NCBI RefSeq assembly: GCF_028476545.1
Contig: NW_026732676.1
Span: 62,001 to 126,000 of the forward strand
Source: Physella acuta
Lineage: Eukaryota > Mollusca > Gastropoda > Physidae
DNA length: 64,000 nt
Direction: 5' to 3'
This document shows, one piece after another, positions 1 to 14,186 of the stretch. The position numbers were made by a program, and so were the translations under genes. Numbering within the stretch: position 1 is the first letter of the stretch; every line of letters starts with the position of its first letter. A model generated the notes under the pieces. That model did no database searches, had not been told where the DNA came from, and saw only the letters and a list, made by a program, of their open reading frames with translations.

Positions 1-63
1 TACATAACTGGTTGGTGACCTACTTACCAGCCCTATTTCCGGTGACCTCTCTGAAGTACTCAC

Positions 64-290
64 CTAAACGCGTCCTTGACCGAACTGGCGATCAACCTGC
101 ACATGCTCGTCATGACGTAATCCTGACCCTTGGGCTCATAGAGCGTGTGGAAGCGGTTGAAGCTGTAGCGCTGGGCGATGATGAGGAGGAACTGGACCAG
201 GGTGTTGTAGTTGGTGCCGACGCGGGTCAGAGTTCTGTAGAACTCGAAGCGCTTCAGGTGGAAGTCTGTGGCCAGTGCTCCGCTGGTCAG
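64..290 (-). CDS. Internal exon of a receptor guanylate cyclase / natriuretic-peptide-receptor-like gene
   Basis: Read on the minus strand from 290, this 227-base exon opens after an AG acceptor with a pyrimidine-rich lead and ends at 64 before a consensus GTGAGT donor. It translates as LTSGALATDFHLKRFEFYRT, then LTRVGTNYNTL, ending near SSVKDAFR; the last two bases start a split codon. The SAGALA-like start, the LTRV motif and the following amphipathic stretch match the ANF-receptor ligand-binding fold of natriuretic peptide receptors and receptor guanylate cyclases. These are plasma-membrane proteins that bind peptide outside the cell, and most make cGMP inside it. Codon use is GC-rich, unlike the AT-rich surroundings. 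The exon joins in phase 0 to the exon near 37.1 kb (NLPV then LTSGAL), as in the family. No kinase-like or cyclase domain is in the window, so a clearance-type receptor lacking the cyclase is also possible. Confidence 0.85.
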
Positions 291-374
291 CTGATTAGAT
301 GGACGATAAGAGAATAAAGAGTTTTAAAAAAGTAACTATTTTAAATAGGATAGTCCATGTGTAGGTAATGTTAA

Positions 375-518
375 GTACAACTGTTTAATGGGTTTCGACA
401 TTGAAGTAGCAGATGAAGTAGAGTTGATCTGTTTTTACGGCATCGTCATTTGAAGAAATAGTGTGGTCAGGACTATGTTTAGTCGTCTTTACTTTCCTTA
501 ACGTGAGTTAAGTACCCA
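375..518 (-). mobile_element. Fragment of the tRNA-derived SINE (body only)
   Basis: The stretch carries the SINE body seen in the copy at 47490: GATGAAGTAGAGTTGATCTG, a CGGCAT-like block, then CTTTACTTTCCTTAACGTGA and GTTAAGTACCCATCAT. The tRNA-like head is missing, replaced by hAT sequence from about 520. Orientation is inferred from copies that keep the head. Confidence 0.65.
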
Positions 519-605
519 TCATATCTTTTATTCAGAACGCATTTCTTTATCGGTCAGTATGCATTAATTGGACCTGAGTGAAGTGGGTTTTTTTTTACGA
601 AGTGT

Positions 606-959
606 CTACTCGGAATAAGATTTTTCGGCAAAAGATAGTTCTGCGCATGCGCAGTGACCTATGGCTAGGGTTAGGGCTAGAATGAGGCTTCGGTTAGGGG
701 TAGGATTAGGGATAGGGTTAGGGATAGGATTAGGGTTAGGGATAGGATTAGGGTTAGGGATAGGATTAGGGTTAGGGTTAGGATTAGGCCTTAGGGTTAG
801 GATTAGGGATAGGGTTAAGGATAGGATTAGGGTTGGTATTAGGGTTCTGCGGTTGTAAACACACGCATGCGCAGTACCATCGAAAACATCGCCGCTAAGG
901 CAAGTCGTAGTTTCTCTCCATTGCGCATGCGTATCGCATGCGTATCTTATTCCGACTAG
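606..959. mobile_element. MITE-like element with telomere-like repeats and GCGCATGCGC palindromes
   Basis: The ends CTACTCGGAATAAGAT (606-621) and ATCTTATTCCGACTAG (944-959) are inverted repeats with one mismatch in 16. It lies inside hAT sequence that resumes on each side. Just inside the ends are copies of GCGCATGCG. The core is a degenerate TTAGGG/GATAGGG array. No clear target-site duplication was found, so the superfamily is unknown. Confidence 0.6.
661..850 (+). repeat. Interstitial telomere-like (TTAGGG/GATAGG) array
   Basis: Dense variants of TTAGGG, including an 18-base higher-order unit GGATTAGGGTTAGGGATA repeated about three times. It is embedded in a MITE with normal sequence on both sides, so it is not a chromosome end. 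The open frame through it is repeat-derived. Confidence 0.85.
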
Positions 960-2657
960 AATCGGCCTTTTTTTTAAAGTTATTAGCTTCCTACGGTTGA
1001 GTCGGTGGATTGCGAGTCTACCCTGCGTTCAGTGGGAAGGAAGATACGCCCGGTGAGAACCGAAGCGACCGATACTCAAGCCAGGGTGGGAGTTGGCCGT
1101 GTTTAGGGGTGCCTGGCTATGGGAAACACCTCCTGAGCCGGTGGTGTCCGTAAAGCATGAAAAAAAATATATTGGCTTCTAAAGTGGATTGGGATAGTTG
1201 TATAGTTATATTATTTGATTACTAATTTCATTATAGCAGAGCTAGGTAAAATACTTTAATGTTCTGTGTGAAATATTAGCATACTTTTAAGTATAAATAT
1301 TGTTTCATATTTAAAGCTATTTATTTTAAATCAAAATTTTAAAAGTATATATCTAATCCTAATCAAATGCCAAAATATTAATATAAAAATGTTTGTGGCT
1401 CTTTTGAAACTGGGAACTTATGTAAATTTTAACTTTTGACTCTTCCTGCACCAAGGGTTGCCGACCCTTGGGTTACCCGCTTGTATTTTCTTGAATGTCC
1501 CTTAATGTTAGGGAGCCAGAAATAAACCAAACATTGGCAGTGACGATCTTGAGTGACGTTGTACAGTTGAATATATGTCATCAAAATTGTATAGAAGTAA
1601 TTTATAATTAATTGTATTGTGTTTATACTTTTAAATAGCACCTACTGTTATGCAGTCAATAAGTGATATATATTGATTTGACAAGTTTACAAACTAGTAT
1701 TAATTATTAATTACAAATGTTTTTTATAAAATTTAAAGCGTTTTATTGTGTGAGTCTTATTTACACTTAGTTGAGTTAGCTATTTTTTAAACATTATGTC
1801 CCTTGAATTATATTTCAGTATTTTTTTTTATAATGGGAGATAATTCTTTACTATATTAAGATCAAATTCAAATTCCTTCCAGCTTACTTATAGATCTTTA
1901 ATTGTGAAGATATGTGTTCATCACTTATTTCCTATTGTCGAAAATATAGAACAGAAGTTCTAAACAAATAGTTTAGTATGGTTTTAAGTGATCTTCGTTT
2001 GTAGCCGTAGTTGGTTTTTTTTTTTTGTGTACAGGTTTGTTGTGACGGAGTGTTTAAAGTAATGTCACCTTTTTGGTAAGTTTTGATGAATTTTTGAGAT
2101 TTGGGAGTAATGTTGGAAGGCTGTTGCTGATTTGGTTTGGTAGGTATGAAATATCGAATCTTGAAGTGTTAAAGTATTGTATTTTTTACTTGGCTGCTAA
2201 CTTGTAGTTTAAGATCAAGTGGAATATGATTCGTAGTAGAGAAATGAGAATGTAGGTGATGAAGTATCGTCAAACTGGAGGTGGGAGTATCGAGATTTGT
2301 GATATTTAAGTATCGAAGTGTGTTGGCTGTTAATGTATACTAATAGGTAGAGTGAACTCGTTGTTTATTGTTAGTATCGTTTGTAGAGCATGGTAAAGTT
2401 AAGCGAGGTGGTGTCGTAGTTCTTGAACATCGAGTCTAGTTTTGTTTAGGTATCGAAGTTTTATATTTGATGTGAATGTAGTCGAGTTTATAGTCATTTC
2501 AGTAATAGTGAAATGGATGTTTTAAGTTCGACGATTTTAGGATGAAATATACTACAAAGAAAGGTAGGCGTCCTCTTGCTAAAAAAAATAAATAAATAAG
2601 GTTTTAGCCGCTTAAATATTTTAGAAATCTATATTACTTCTCATTAAAGCATTAATG

Positions 2658-3761
2658 GTGCACTGTCAACACGGCCAGGGACAAATTGTCCCCGTCAAAA
2701 AGGTCTCGTTAATATGACCCCGTCAAATCAAGCCCCGACAAAACGACCTAGTGAAAATAGCCACATCAAAAGGGCCCTGACTTATTTGCTCCCGACAAAG
2801 CGACTCCCGATATATTGGCTCCCGACATAAGGGCTCCTGACAAATGGGCGCCCGACAAATGGGCTCACGCAATATTTTCTACCTACATATTACCTCCAGA
2901 CAAATGAATCGTATTACCACTATTGGCATATAAGTAACCACGTTGACCTATCTCCACTACCACTATAATCTCTTTCAAATGCCTGAATGAAATTGTTTTT
3001 CATGAACCAACATCAATTCACAAACAAATCGATCTAAATTCCACCAATTCTAAAATGTTGATAATGTTTATTTTACAACAGTGAAGAGCGTTGCTTAATA
3101 ATGAGCACAGAAGTGTAAATGTAGAATATACATGATGCTTTCATGATAACGGCATTTTGTTTTGACAACCTACAAGCATACTGCCGGTAGGAATGGAGAG
3201 CGTGGACCCCTCTCCCCACTTACTGAGTTGGGGCAGCCTATAACCGACTCATTTGTGGAAGTCATAGATAGATGACCCTTAACTTAATACATACTATTTC
3301 TTATAATAGATAAAACTATTATAAAAATAAGGCATGCTGAAGAAGAGATGCATACTGTGTATTACTTAAGAGTGTTGGATAAGCTAATTCTAAAGAATAT
3401 TGATGAAGGGGGTCCCACTGGCAGGTGTCATATTCAATGAGGACGTTTTGTCTGGAGACTTAGTCTCTACGGAAACCGTATTGTCAGTGGTCCATTTGTT
3501 GTGAGCCAAAATGACGGGAGCCTATCTGTCGGGAGTGATAATGACGGGAGCCGTTTTGACGAGAAACTAATTGTCGGGAGCTTAAAAGATTGGAGCCTAT
3601 TTGTCGTGAGCCTTATTGACTGGATCCCTTTAGTCGGGAGCCTATATGACTGGGTCCATACGTCGTTGGCCATTTTGACGGGGTCAATTTGACTGGGGGC
3701 TTTTATGTCGGTGCCGATTTGTCGGCGTAGTTTTGTCATTGGCCGTTTTGACGACGCTGGA
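2658..3761. mobile_element. Foldback-like element with inverted minisatellite arms (old copy)
   Basis: The left arm (about 2661-2890) is a degenerate array of GGCTCCCGACAAATG. The right arm (about 3425-3755) is the same array inverted, as ATTTGTCGGGAGCC. The outer ends, ACTGTCAACACGGCC and (reverse complement) GTCGTCAAAACGGCC, also pair. The element splits an array unit: CATTAAAG..ATTAA on the left resumes as the unit tail TATAGGCTG on the right. Flanking 9-mers GCATTAATG and GTATTACTA agree at six positions, so a 9-base duplication is only suggestive. The central 530 bases encode nothing recognised. Confidence 0.55.
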
Positions 3762-3889
3762 GTATTACTATAAAATATTGTATAGGCTGCATTTTATAAC
3801 TAACCATGAAGTTAGTTTTCAAAAGTATCATTTTTATAGTTTTAAGCAATATGTTTAACAACATCTGAAACGATTACCGAATGGATTTT

Positions 3890-3918
3890 CTTGAAAGACC
3901 TCCATTAATTCAAGGGTT

Positions 3919-3994
<76 letters not shown>

Positions 3995-4110
3995 AAAACC
4001 CATAGCCTACACAAAAAAATGCATGTCATCAAGATCTGTAGAAGAATGTTATGTTAAAGCTACTGTGTTTATACTTTCAAACAACACCTAGATTTCAATT
4101 AACCTAGCAT
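3890..4110 (+). repeat. Array unit start split by a (TA)n tract
   Basis: A weak unit head (near 3890) is followed by a (TA)n tract (3920-3992), then by recognisable unit sequence: CTACTGTGTTTATACTTTCA and AACAACACCTAG. The unit is lost after about 4110. Confidence 0.55.
3920..3992. repeat. (TA)n microsatellite
   Basis: About 73 bases of uninterrupted TA dinucleotide. Confidence 0.98.
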
Positions 4111-4429
4111 TTATGGTCGCTACAAAATGACATTAAAATGTTCGGTCTGCAGCATCGTCAATAGAAAAAAAATAATCTTAAGACTGCCTGCAATCTCTGA
4201 CTCTTTATGAAAAATAGTGGGTTAAAAAAAAAGCCTTTAAAATCGAGAGGCATTCGCGATCAGTCAGTTAAGTCCAATTTCAGATAGTCTAAGCACATTC
4301 ACACAACCACAATAAATTTACACGCCGTAGACTTACGGAAATCTTGGAAAAGTTCGAACTCCCAATTATTATTTAGGCCTGTAATAGATATTACCCAAAA
4401 TATCAAATCAAAGTGTCAGTTAATAGAAA

Positions 4430-4484
4430 CTGGTGTTACCCGGTGCGGCCCGCAGAAACCGCCCCCGTCCTAGCTACGCCTCTG
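4430..4484 (-). mobile_element. hAT-type MITE terminus
   Basis: The stretch ends in CTAGCTACGCCTCTG, which in reverse is CAGAGGCGTAGCTAG. This is the terminal sequence also seen at both ends of the MITE at 6440-6601. The other end was not found. Confidence 0.45.
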
Positions 4485-4486
4485 GA

Positions 4487-4620
4487 TTTAACGAGTATCT
4501 ATCTCAGGTTACAGAAAGTAAAGGTGGCTGGTCATATTACTGGTCACATTATTTCTTCATATGAATAAGATACAGAAAAATATGAACTCTTCTTCATCAC
4601 ATCGGGTTTGAAAAGGTACC
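4487..4620 (+). mobile_element. SINE body fragment
   Basis: Carries AAAGGTGGCTGGTCATATTA, a CTGGTCACATTATTTCTTCA block and GAACTCTTCTTCATC. These are the reverse of the SINE body at 47490, so this copy points rightward. No tRNA-like head is present. Confidence 0.6.
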
Positions 4621-5510
<890 letters not shown>

Positions 5511-5569
5511 ATTGTATGTTTTTTTTTAATTCATTGTATTTCTGCTTGTTCAATTGAACTATTTTTTTT

Positions 5570-6203
5570 CAATAATGTAAATATTTTTTCTGTTGCGATT
5601 TATAAACGGGAGATAAACCATTGCCTAATTCTACGTTCCTATAAAATTCCTTCAGCATCGAGTGACTGTTAACTTGCCAAGTTAAAAGGTATTAGATAGG
5701 CCAACATTAGATATTTAAGTAAGTAAGTAAGTAAAGTTCCCTTTCAAACCAGACGGTTTATGGGGCAAGTGAAGTCGATTTCACTTGTTCCACGGTTGCT
5801 GATATCGTGTTGTAGAAAGCCCAGTGAAATCGTTGTTGATTGCGAGTATCGTGTGTAGAGCTTGGTGAAGTTTAGCGAGGTGGTGTCGTAGTTCTGGAGC
5901 ATAGAGTCTAGTTTTGTTTAGGTATCGAATTTGATATACGCTGTAAATGTATTCGAATTTATAGTCATTTCAGTAATCGTGAGATGAGTATATTCGAGTA
6001 GTCAAGTTTATCGACGATTTTAGTACGGAACATTATACAAAGAAAGATAGGCGTCCTCTGGCAAAAAAAAAACGGTTGTTGCCGCTCGATTTTTTTGAAT
6101 CTATATAACATCTCATTAAAGTTTTAAAATAGAAAATTATATAGGCTAGAATTGATATCTAAAAATGAACTGTAATTTTCATAATTGTTCTAGACTCTAG
6201 TTA
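5570..6203 (+). repeat. Truncated array unit
   Basis: A degraded GGGAGATAA block is followed, after a SINE fragment, by a well-preserved GTATCG block, GCGAGGTGGTGTCGTAGTTC, the tail AGATAGGCGTCCTCT and AATTATATAGGCTAGAATTG. It ends where a hAT element inserted. Confidence 0.75.
5728..5795 (-). mobile_element. Short SINE tail fragment
   Basis: TAAAGTTCCCTTTCAAACCA followed by GACGGTTTATGGGGCAAGTG matches the tail of the SINE copies at 40198 and 47490. Confidence 0.6.
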
Positions 6204-7193
6204 CAGGGGTCGGCAACCTGCGGCTCGCGAGCCGCATGCGGCTCTTTTGATGTCAAGGTGCGGCTCTCGAGTTCCATGCACAATGATTAATAATTGTATT
6301 ATTTCATTTTCAAAACTCATAAAAAATATTTTAAATATATTTTAAATATACTTTAAATAGGATTAAAAAACTGATTAGAGAACAGTGAGAATAGGCATGG
6401 TAGAAAGTAACTGGAGACCTGACAGACGCTTAGACCCACCAGAGGCGTAGCGAGGGGGGGGGGGGTGGCGGGGGACATATGTCTCCGGGCGCCAACCTCA
6501 GGGGTCGCCAAAAATGGGTTGGAAAAACAAATCGAAAGTTTGAGGTTGGGTGCAAATCGAAAGTTTGTCCCCGGGCGCCGGGAAAAGTCGCTACGCCTCT
6601 GAAACCCACAGCCGTGCTGTAGCCAGCCCCGTGTCGACTATTCCATTCTTGCCGACTTTTTCCAATATCGTTAAATGGGGAATGTTATTTTATTCAGAAT
6701 GCATCCCTCTACCGAAGTATTTTAGTTATTAGTTCCCTACGGTGGAGCCAGGTACTGGACTGTGGGGAACAAGTAGGGTGGAAGATAAGCACTGTGAGAA
6801 CCGAAGGACAGAAGCGACCGATTCAGTTACCAAACCTATATCTAAGCCAGTTAGTCAGTTGAGGGCTGCTGAGCCAGTGGTGTCCGTAAAGAAAGAAAAA
6901 CAAAGTTATTGGCTTCTAAAGTGGATTGGGATTGTCCTATAATTATATTATTTGATAACTAACTTAATCATAGCAGAGCTAGCTAAAACACTTTTTTTGT
7001 GCGAAACACGTTTTTTGATGAATCAATATAAGTTCATATTTAACTGTATTTATTTCAAATAAACAAAATTATTTACTTAATTCTAATCAAATACCAGAAT
7101 ACTGTAACAATAATGTTAGTGGCTCTTTAAAAACTGGAAATTGTGTAAATTTTAACTTTTGGCTCCTTTGTCTCAAAAGGTTGCCGACCCCTG
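6204..7193 (+). mobile_element. Non-autonomous hAT element, about 1 kb
   Basis: The ends are CAGGGGTCGGCAACCTGCGG (left) and AAAGGTTGCCGACCCCTG (right), the classic hAT-type inverted repeats seen on the shorter copies in this window. Flanks CTCTAGTTA and CTCTAGTA form an imperfect 8-base target duplication. The interior shares sequence with 520-1470 and 20056-21490, including GTGAGAACCGAAGGACAGAA-like and GTGGTGTCCGTAAAG blocks. No transposase frame survives. A second MITE (6440-6601) is nested in it. Confidence 0.85.
6440..6601. mobile_element. Nested hAT-type MITE with CAGAGGCGTAGCGA ends
   Basis: CAGAGGCGTAGCGA at the left pairs with TCGCTACGCCTCTG at the right. Flanks AGACCCAC and AAACCCAC form an 8-base duplication with one mismatch. 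Two copies of CAAATCGAAAGTTTG lie inside, the motif that is expanded into a minisatellite near 36.6 kb. It sits within the older hAT element. Confidence 0.75.
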
Positions 7194-7199
7194 CTCTAG

Positions 7200-8753
7200 T
7201 ATATTTAAATTTTAATAAATATGTATAGTAATAACTTAATAGTTACCCGCATGTATTTTCTTAAAATATTGTCCCTTAATTTTAGGGATCCAGAAATAGA
7301 CAAAGGGAAATATCCACCGGTCCTACGATAATGAATCTCAGCAAAATTGTCTAGAAGAATGTTATATTAAAGCTAATGTGTTTGTACTTTAAAACAACAC
7401 TTACAGTTATGTAATCAATCAGTACAATATATTCATTTGGGAAGATTACATACTACTATAAATTACTAATTACAAGTTTTTTATAAGTAAAATGAAAGCT
7501 TTTAATTGTGTTTAGTATTAGTTGCACTAATTTAAGTTAGCTGTTTTTGTAAAAGCTATTTCCCTTGAATTATATTTCAGTATTTTGTTTTCTAAATGGG
7601 AGATAATTCGTTGTTTACACGATATTCAATGCAAATTCCTTCCATCTTAAGTTAACCGCTTACTTATAAATACAAGTTTAAATTTGGAGCTGAGTAATAA
7701 TCACGTATTTCCTTTTGTCGAAGATATAGAGCAGAAGTTCTAAACAAAATAGTTTAGTTGTGTTGTAGTTGTAAGTGATCTTTGTAGATGTAGTTTGGTT
7801 TTTATGTGTGTAGAGGTTTGTTGTGAGGGTGTGATTAATGTATTGTCACCTGCTTGGTAAGTTTGATGAATTGTTGAGATTTTGAAGTAGCGGTTGACAG
7901 CTGATATGGTTTTGTAGGTATGATGTATCGATTCTTAAAGTGTTAAAGTATCGTATTTTAATTTGGCTGTTCTCGGGTCGTTGAAGAGTTTTGTAATGAC
8001 GGTGGGTTTAAATTTTCTCATTTGTTTGGCAGGTTTCGATGAATTGTTAAGATTTGGGAGTAAAAATGGAAAGTTGTTGCTGATATGGTTTGGTAGGTAT
8101 GAAGCATCGACTTTTGAAGTGCAAAGTATCGTATTGTTAAAAAAAAACTGTATCGTGTAGTTGAAGGTCTAGTGGAATCTGGTTTGTAGCAGAGAAATGA
8201 AAATGTAGGTGATGAAGTATGGTTGTTCTGGTGTTCAGAAGTATCAAGCCTTCCGGTATTACGGTTTCGAAGTGTGTGGTATCGTGTAGTAGTAGGCCCA
8301 GTGAAATCGTTGTTGATTGCGAGTATCGTTTTTAGAGCTTGGTAACGTTTAGCGAGGTGGTGTCGTAGTTCTGGAGCATCGAGTCTAGTTTTGTTTAGGT
8401 ATCGAATGTGATATGCGCTGTGAATGTATTCGAATTTATAGTCATTTCAGTAATCTTGAGATGAGTATATTCGAGTAGTCAAGTTTATCGACGATTTATG
8501 GACGGAACATTATACAAAGAAAGATAGGCGTCCTCTAGCTAAAAAAAAAAACAAACTAAAATAGGTTTTTGCCGCTCGATTTTTTGAAATATATATAACA
8601 TGTCATTAAAGTATAAAAATAGAAAATTATAAAGGTTAGAATTGATATCTAAAAATGTACTTTAATTTTCAAAATAATTCTAGTATGTTTAGATTATAAT
8701 AAAATATGTGTATTAATAACTTAGCGGTTACCCGCATGTGTTTTCTTGAATGA

Positions 8754-8760
<7 letters not shown>
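7200..8760 (+). repeat. Well-preserved array unit
   Basis: Runs from the pre-head sequence and head (near 7265) through the GGGAGATAATTCG block, two related TGATGAATTGTTGAGATTT-type sub-blocks (7860 and 8040), the GTATCG block, and the tail (8523) to TTACCCGCATGTGTTTTCTT. The unit is cut at TTCTTGAATGAT by poly(A) insertions. Confidence 0.85.
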
Positions 8761-10560
<1,800 letters not shown>

Positions 10561-10568
10561 TTTCTTGA

Positions 10569-10572
<4 letters not shown>

Positions 10573-10624
<52 letters not shown>

Positions 10625-11236
10625 CTTTTATTTGCAATTAAAACAAGTACATCAACATCAAATTTTTTAACATAATTTTGAACACCAAATGAAAACGAAA
10701 GGTTTTGCAAATGTACATAATGAATATTTACATGATGTCATGTATTTGATTATAAAAAAAATTGCAAAGGATGACAGTAAAAGGGGTGAAGGTCAAATGA
10801 AAGTGTCAGAAGTCTGGGTGGGGAGAGGAAAGGAAATTTTTTCAGAGAGGGTCAATGGGACAGTGAAGCATTTTCTATGTAGGGAAACAACTTAAGTTGA
10901 CTAGTTGAAAGGGTGTTGTAGTGGTCGCATTGAGTTTTCAAAAGGTTGCAGTGTGAAAGATGAGGGGAAAGAGGCAAGATTTAGAACTTTAAATAAGTTC
11001 TGGATATTGATGTTGCGGTGGGTGGTGGGGTCGTTGGAACAGTTAAAGGGATTGTGGGGTTATCATGTCTGGGGGTAAAGTGGATAGAGGGGGAGAGAGG
11101 AGGGGGTAGATTTTTTTTATTTTTATTTTTATTAATTCAATTGTTTTAAACATTTAAATCAGTAATAATAATATATTTGATAGATTTTACATAGCATCAA
11201 AGACATGAACAATGAACATCAATTGCATATATAATA
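10573..11236 (-). mobile_element. Second retrocopy at the same site (unidentified mRNA 3' end)
   Basis: A run of about 50 T (10571-10620) gives a minus-strand poly(A) tail, preceded on that strand by a TGCAAATAAAAGTAT polyadenylation signal region. The insert is bounded by TTTCTTGAATGAT on the left (10560-10572) and again on the right (about 11238-11250). It therefore went into the same target as the TRIAP1 copy. I recognise no protein; it looks like a 5'-truncated 3'UTR. A second A-rich stretch at 11110-11133 may be internal or a junction. Confidence 0.7.
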
Positions 11237-11249
11237 TGTTTCTTGAATG

Positions 11250-13100
11250 ATGTCCCTTAATTTTAGGGATCCAGAAATAACTAAAAGAATAAATGGTATA
11301 GACCCAAATGTTTAATTAATCTCATCTCAATTGTCTAGAAGTATATTATATTAAAGCTAATGTGTTTGTACTTTCAAACAACACATACAGTTATGTAATC
11401 AATCTGCACAATATATTGATTTGACAATGATTACATACTATTATAAATTATTAATTACAAGTATTTTATAATAAAATTTAAACCGTTTTATTATGTTTAG
11501 TCTTAGTTGCACTTTGTTAAGTTAGCTGTTTTTGTAAAAGCTATTTCCCTTGAATTATATTTCAGTATTTGGTTTTCTATATGGGAGACAATTCGTTGCT
11601 AACTCAAGATTCAATGCAAATTCCTTCCATTTTAGGCTGAGCGCTTATTTATAAATAAAACTTTAATTATGGAGCTATGTATTCATCACTTATTTACTAT
11701 TGTTAAAAATATAGAGCAGAAGTTCTAAACAAAATAGTTTAGTTTGGTTGTGAGTGATCTCTGTTTGTAGCTGTAGTTGGGTTTTTATGTGTGTAGAGGT
11801 TTGTCGTGACGGAGTGTTTAAAGTAATGTCACTTGTTTGGTAAGTTTTGATGAAATGTTGAGATTTGGAAGTAATGTTGGAAGGCTGTGGCTGATATGGT
11901 TTGGTAGGTATAAAGCATCGATTCTTGAAGTGTTGAAGTATTGTATTTTTTATGTGTCTGTTGTCGTGTAGTTGTAGGTCTAGTGTGATCTGATTGGTAG
12001 TAGAGAAATGAAAATGTAGGTGATAAAGTATCGTTGTTCTGGAATTCGGGAGTATCGAGCCTTGTGATATTTAGGTATTGAAGTGTGGTTGCTGGTATCG
12101 TGTTATAGTAGGTCAAGTGAAATAGTTGTTAATTGCGAGTGTTGTTTGTAAAGTTTGGTGAAGTTAAACGAGGTGGTGTCGTAGTTCTGGAGCATAGAGT
12201 CTAGTTTTTAGCGCAATTTCCATTCTGGAGAATTGCGTTTATTAACCCGTCATTTCTGGATGTATGAATGTATGAATGAATGGATGGATGGATGGATGTG
12301 TGTCCGCAGCTTTAAGTCGTATCTCCTCATCAACGAAGCAATATCGATGACTAGTTCCAAAAGCAATTATGTTAAGCAAGTTACGAGGGTGAACATAGAC
12401 CATACAAATTCCGGGTTTCTTTCAAAAATATCCTTTCGTTCGGTCACAAAAATTTTTTTGAATTAATCAAAATTTGGACCGAATTAAAAGGCATTTTTAT
12501 CCAACCACACCACCCGCGTCATCGTGTTCAATAGCTGCGCCATCACGTTCAATGGCTGCGCCATCACGTTCGGTAGCTAGGCGCGCAATGGTTTTTAGTC
12601 ATGTAACGCTAATGTAAATAAAACATGTAAAATACTGAATTTTTTTTTAATAAAAAACGTTTTAATTTAACTAACCAATGGTTTTACTAACCCTGCTCTT
12701 GATTTACGCTACGACAGAGCTATTTTTAGATAACATAAAGAAATTGCGCTTAAATGTCACTAGACTTTTTAATTAACTTGTTTTTAGATGTTGAAGTTTT
12801 ATGTGTTGTGAATGTATTCGAGTTTATAGCCATTTCAGCAATCGTGAGATGAGTATATTTGAGTAGTCAAATTCATCGACGATTTTAGTACGGAACATAA
12901 TACAAAGAAAGATAGGTGTCTTCTAGCTACAAAAACGTAAAATAGGTTTTTGCCGATCGATTTTTTTGGAATCTATATAGCCTTTCATTAAAGTATTAAA
13001 ATAGAAAATTATATAGGCTAGAAATCTTAACTAACATTGATCTTTAATTTAATAAATAGATCTTGTGTGTTTGGATTATAAAACAATATGTATAGTAATG
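11250..13100 (+). repeat. Array unit with an inserted hairpin-ended element
   Basis: Head near 11255, full middle section, GTATCG block and tail (12913) are all present. The unit is split inside CTAGTTTT..TGTTTAGGTATCG by the element at 12209-12778. Confidence 0.8.
12209..12778. mobile_element. Insertion with GCGCAATTT ends
   Basis: The left edge AGCGCAATTTCC is mirrored by GAAATTGCGCTT near 12740-12751, and array-unit sequence resumes outside both. A small hairpin (CGCAATT..AATTGCG) sits at the left edge. The part from GGACCGAATTAAAAGGCAT to AAAACGTTTTAATTTAAC is repeated in inverse orientation at about 34510-34770. No open frame of note; the family is not recognised. Confidence 0.55.
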
Positions 13101-13856
13101 TTTTTTATTGAATCATGTCCCATATATATATATATAGGGATCCAGAAATAGAAAAGTGTATTTGAAACAAAGATCTCAATTTATATGAATGTCGTCGATA
13201 TCTTTCCGAAGTAATTTATAATATAGCCAGGGGCGGAACTACAGTGCCGCCAGACCCCGCAATGCGGGGGGCCCACGCCATTTAGGGGCCCAGAGTCGAC
13301 CAAAATAATTTTTTTATAGTTAAAAAAAAATAATTTTCTTGCATTTTTGACTTGATGGTTGTTTTGTAAAAGATTACCGTAGCTGCGGTTGGATTATCTT
13401 TTTTCTATAGACCACCCCACGCTTTTCCCCTTTGTTTCTTTTTCCCTTTGTTTTTAAACCACTCTGAAAGCGGAGTCCTCCTACAATAAAACTTATCAAA
13501 AATAAGCAAACGTTCAAACCACTTCCATGACTTATTTCCCCTTTTTAAATAGTCAAATAGGAGTGCTCCTAAGCTCCTTTTAATAGATTTTGTACTAAAC
13601 AAATTAAAAAGCAATTACTTCTCTTAAATATTTTTTTTGTAACGTATTTACTAAAGAATGACATTGTACAAAAAGGAAATGTATTTAAAATTAATAATAT
13701 AAATACAAAAGAACATAAGAATAAACATAATACGAGACACCATTACTTATACAAAGCTTTCATGTTTTATATTCTTTCGACTAGAGATTAAGAGGGCTTA
13801 TAGTAAAAAATAAAATATAACTGATTTTCACAAAAAACACACTAATGCACTTACAC

Positions 13857-14060
13857 CAGGGGTCGGCAACCTGCGGCTCGCTAGCCGTATGCGGCTCTTT
13901 TGATATCAAGATGCGGCTCTCCAGCTCCTTGAACAAATACTAATAATCTTAATAAAACAATAAAATATTTGAAATAAAATGTTAGTGGCTCTTTAAAACC
14001 AGGGAAATTTTGAAAATTGTAACTTTTGGCTCTTCCGCTTCAAAAGGTTGCCGACCCCTG
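13857..14060 (+). mobile_element. 204-bp hAT MITE nested in the element at 13228
   Basis: CAGGGGTCGGCAACCTGCGG at the left and AAAGGTTGCCGACCCCTG at the right. A perfect 8-base duplication, ACTTACAC, lies at 13849-13856 and 14061-14068. It shares ends and subterminal GGCTCTTTTGATATCAAGAT with four other short copies in the window. Confidence 0.93.
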
Positions 14061-14181
14061 ACTTACACACATGACATGATGTAGTACTTTGTTTTAATTG
14101 AAAAAAAAAACATTTGTTAAAAAACTTGAACAGGCCAGCAATGAGTATCCTATGTTCGTATTTTGTGTTTGTATATGTAAA

Positions 14182-14186
<5 letters not shown>

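Larger units (their letters stand above)
520..1470 (+). mobile_element. Right-hand part of a hAT element, interrupted by a MITE
   Basis: From TTATTCAGAACGCATT onward, and again from TTATTAGCTTCCTACGG (about 980), the sequence aligns with the interior of the hAT copies at 6204-7193 and, in reverse, 20056-21490. It finishes in a hAT terminal inverted repeat, GGTTGCCGACCCTTG, at 1470. The left end is lost. A different MITE (606-959) sits inside it. Confidence 0.7.

Noticed and set aside
12-317. Plus-strand 101-codon frame at the window start
   Set aside because: It is the antisense shadow of the exon at 64-290, whose minus-strand translation matches a known family and has splice sites.
661-858. 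Gly/Leu-rich open frame and possible chromosome end
   Set aside because: The frame is a translation of the TTAGGG-like array. Unique sequence and inverted ends on both sides exclude a telomere.
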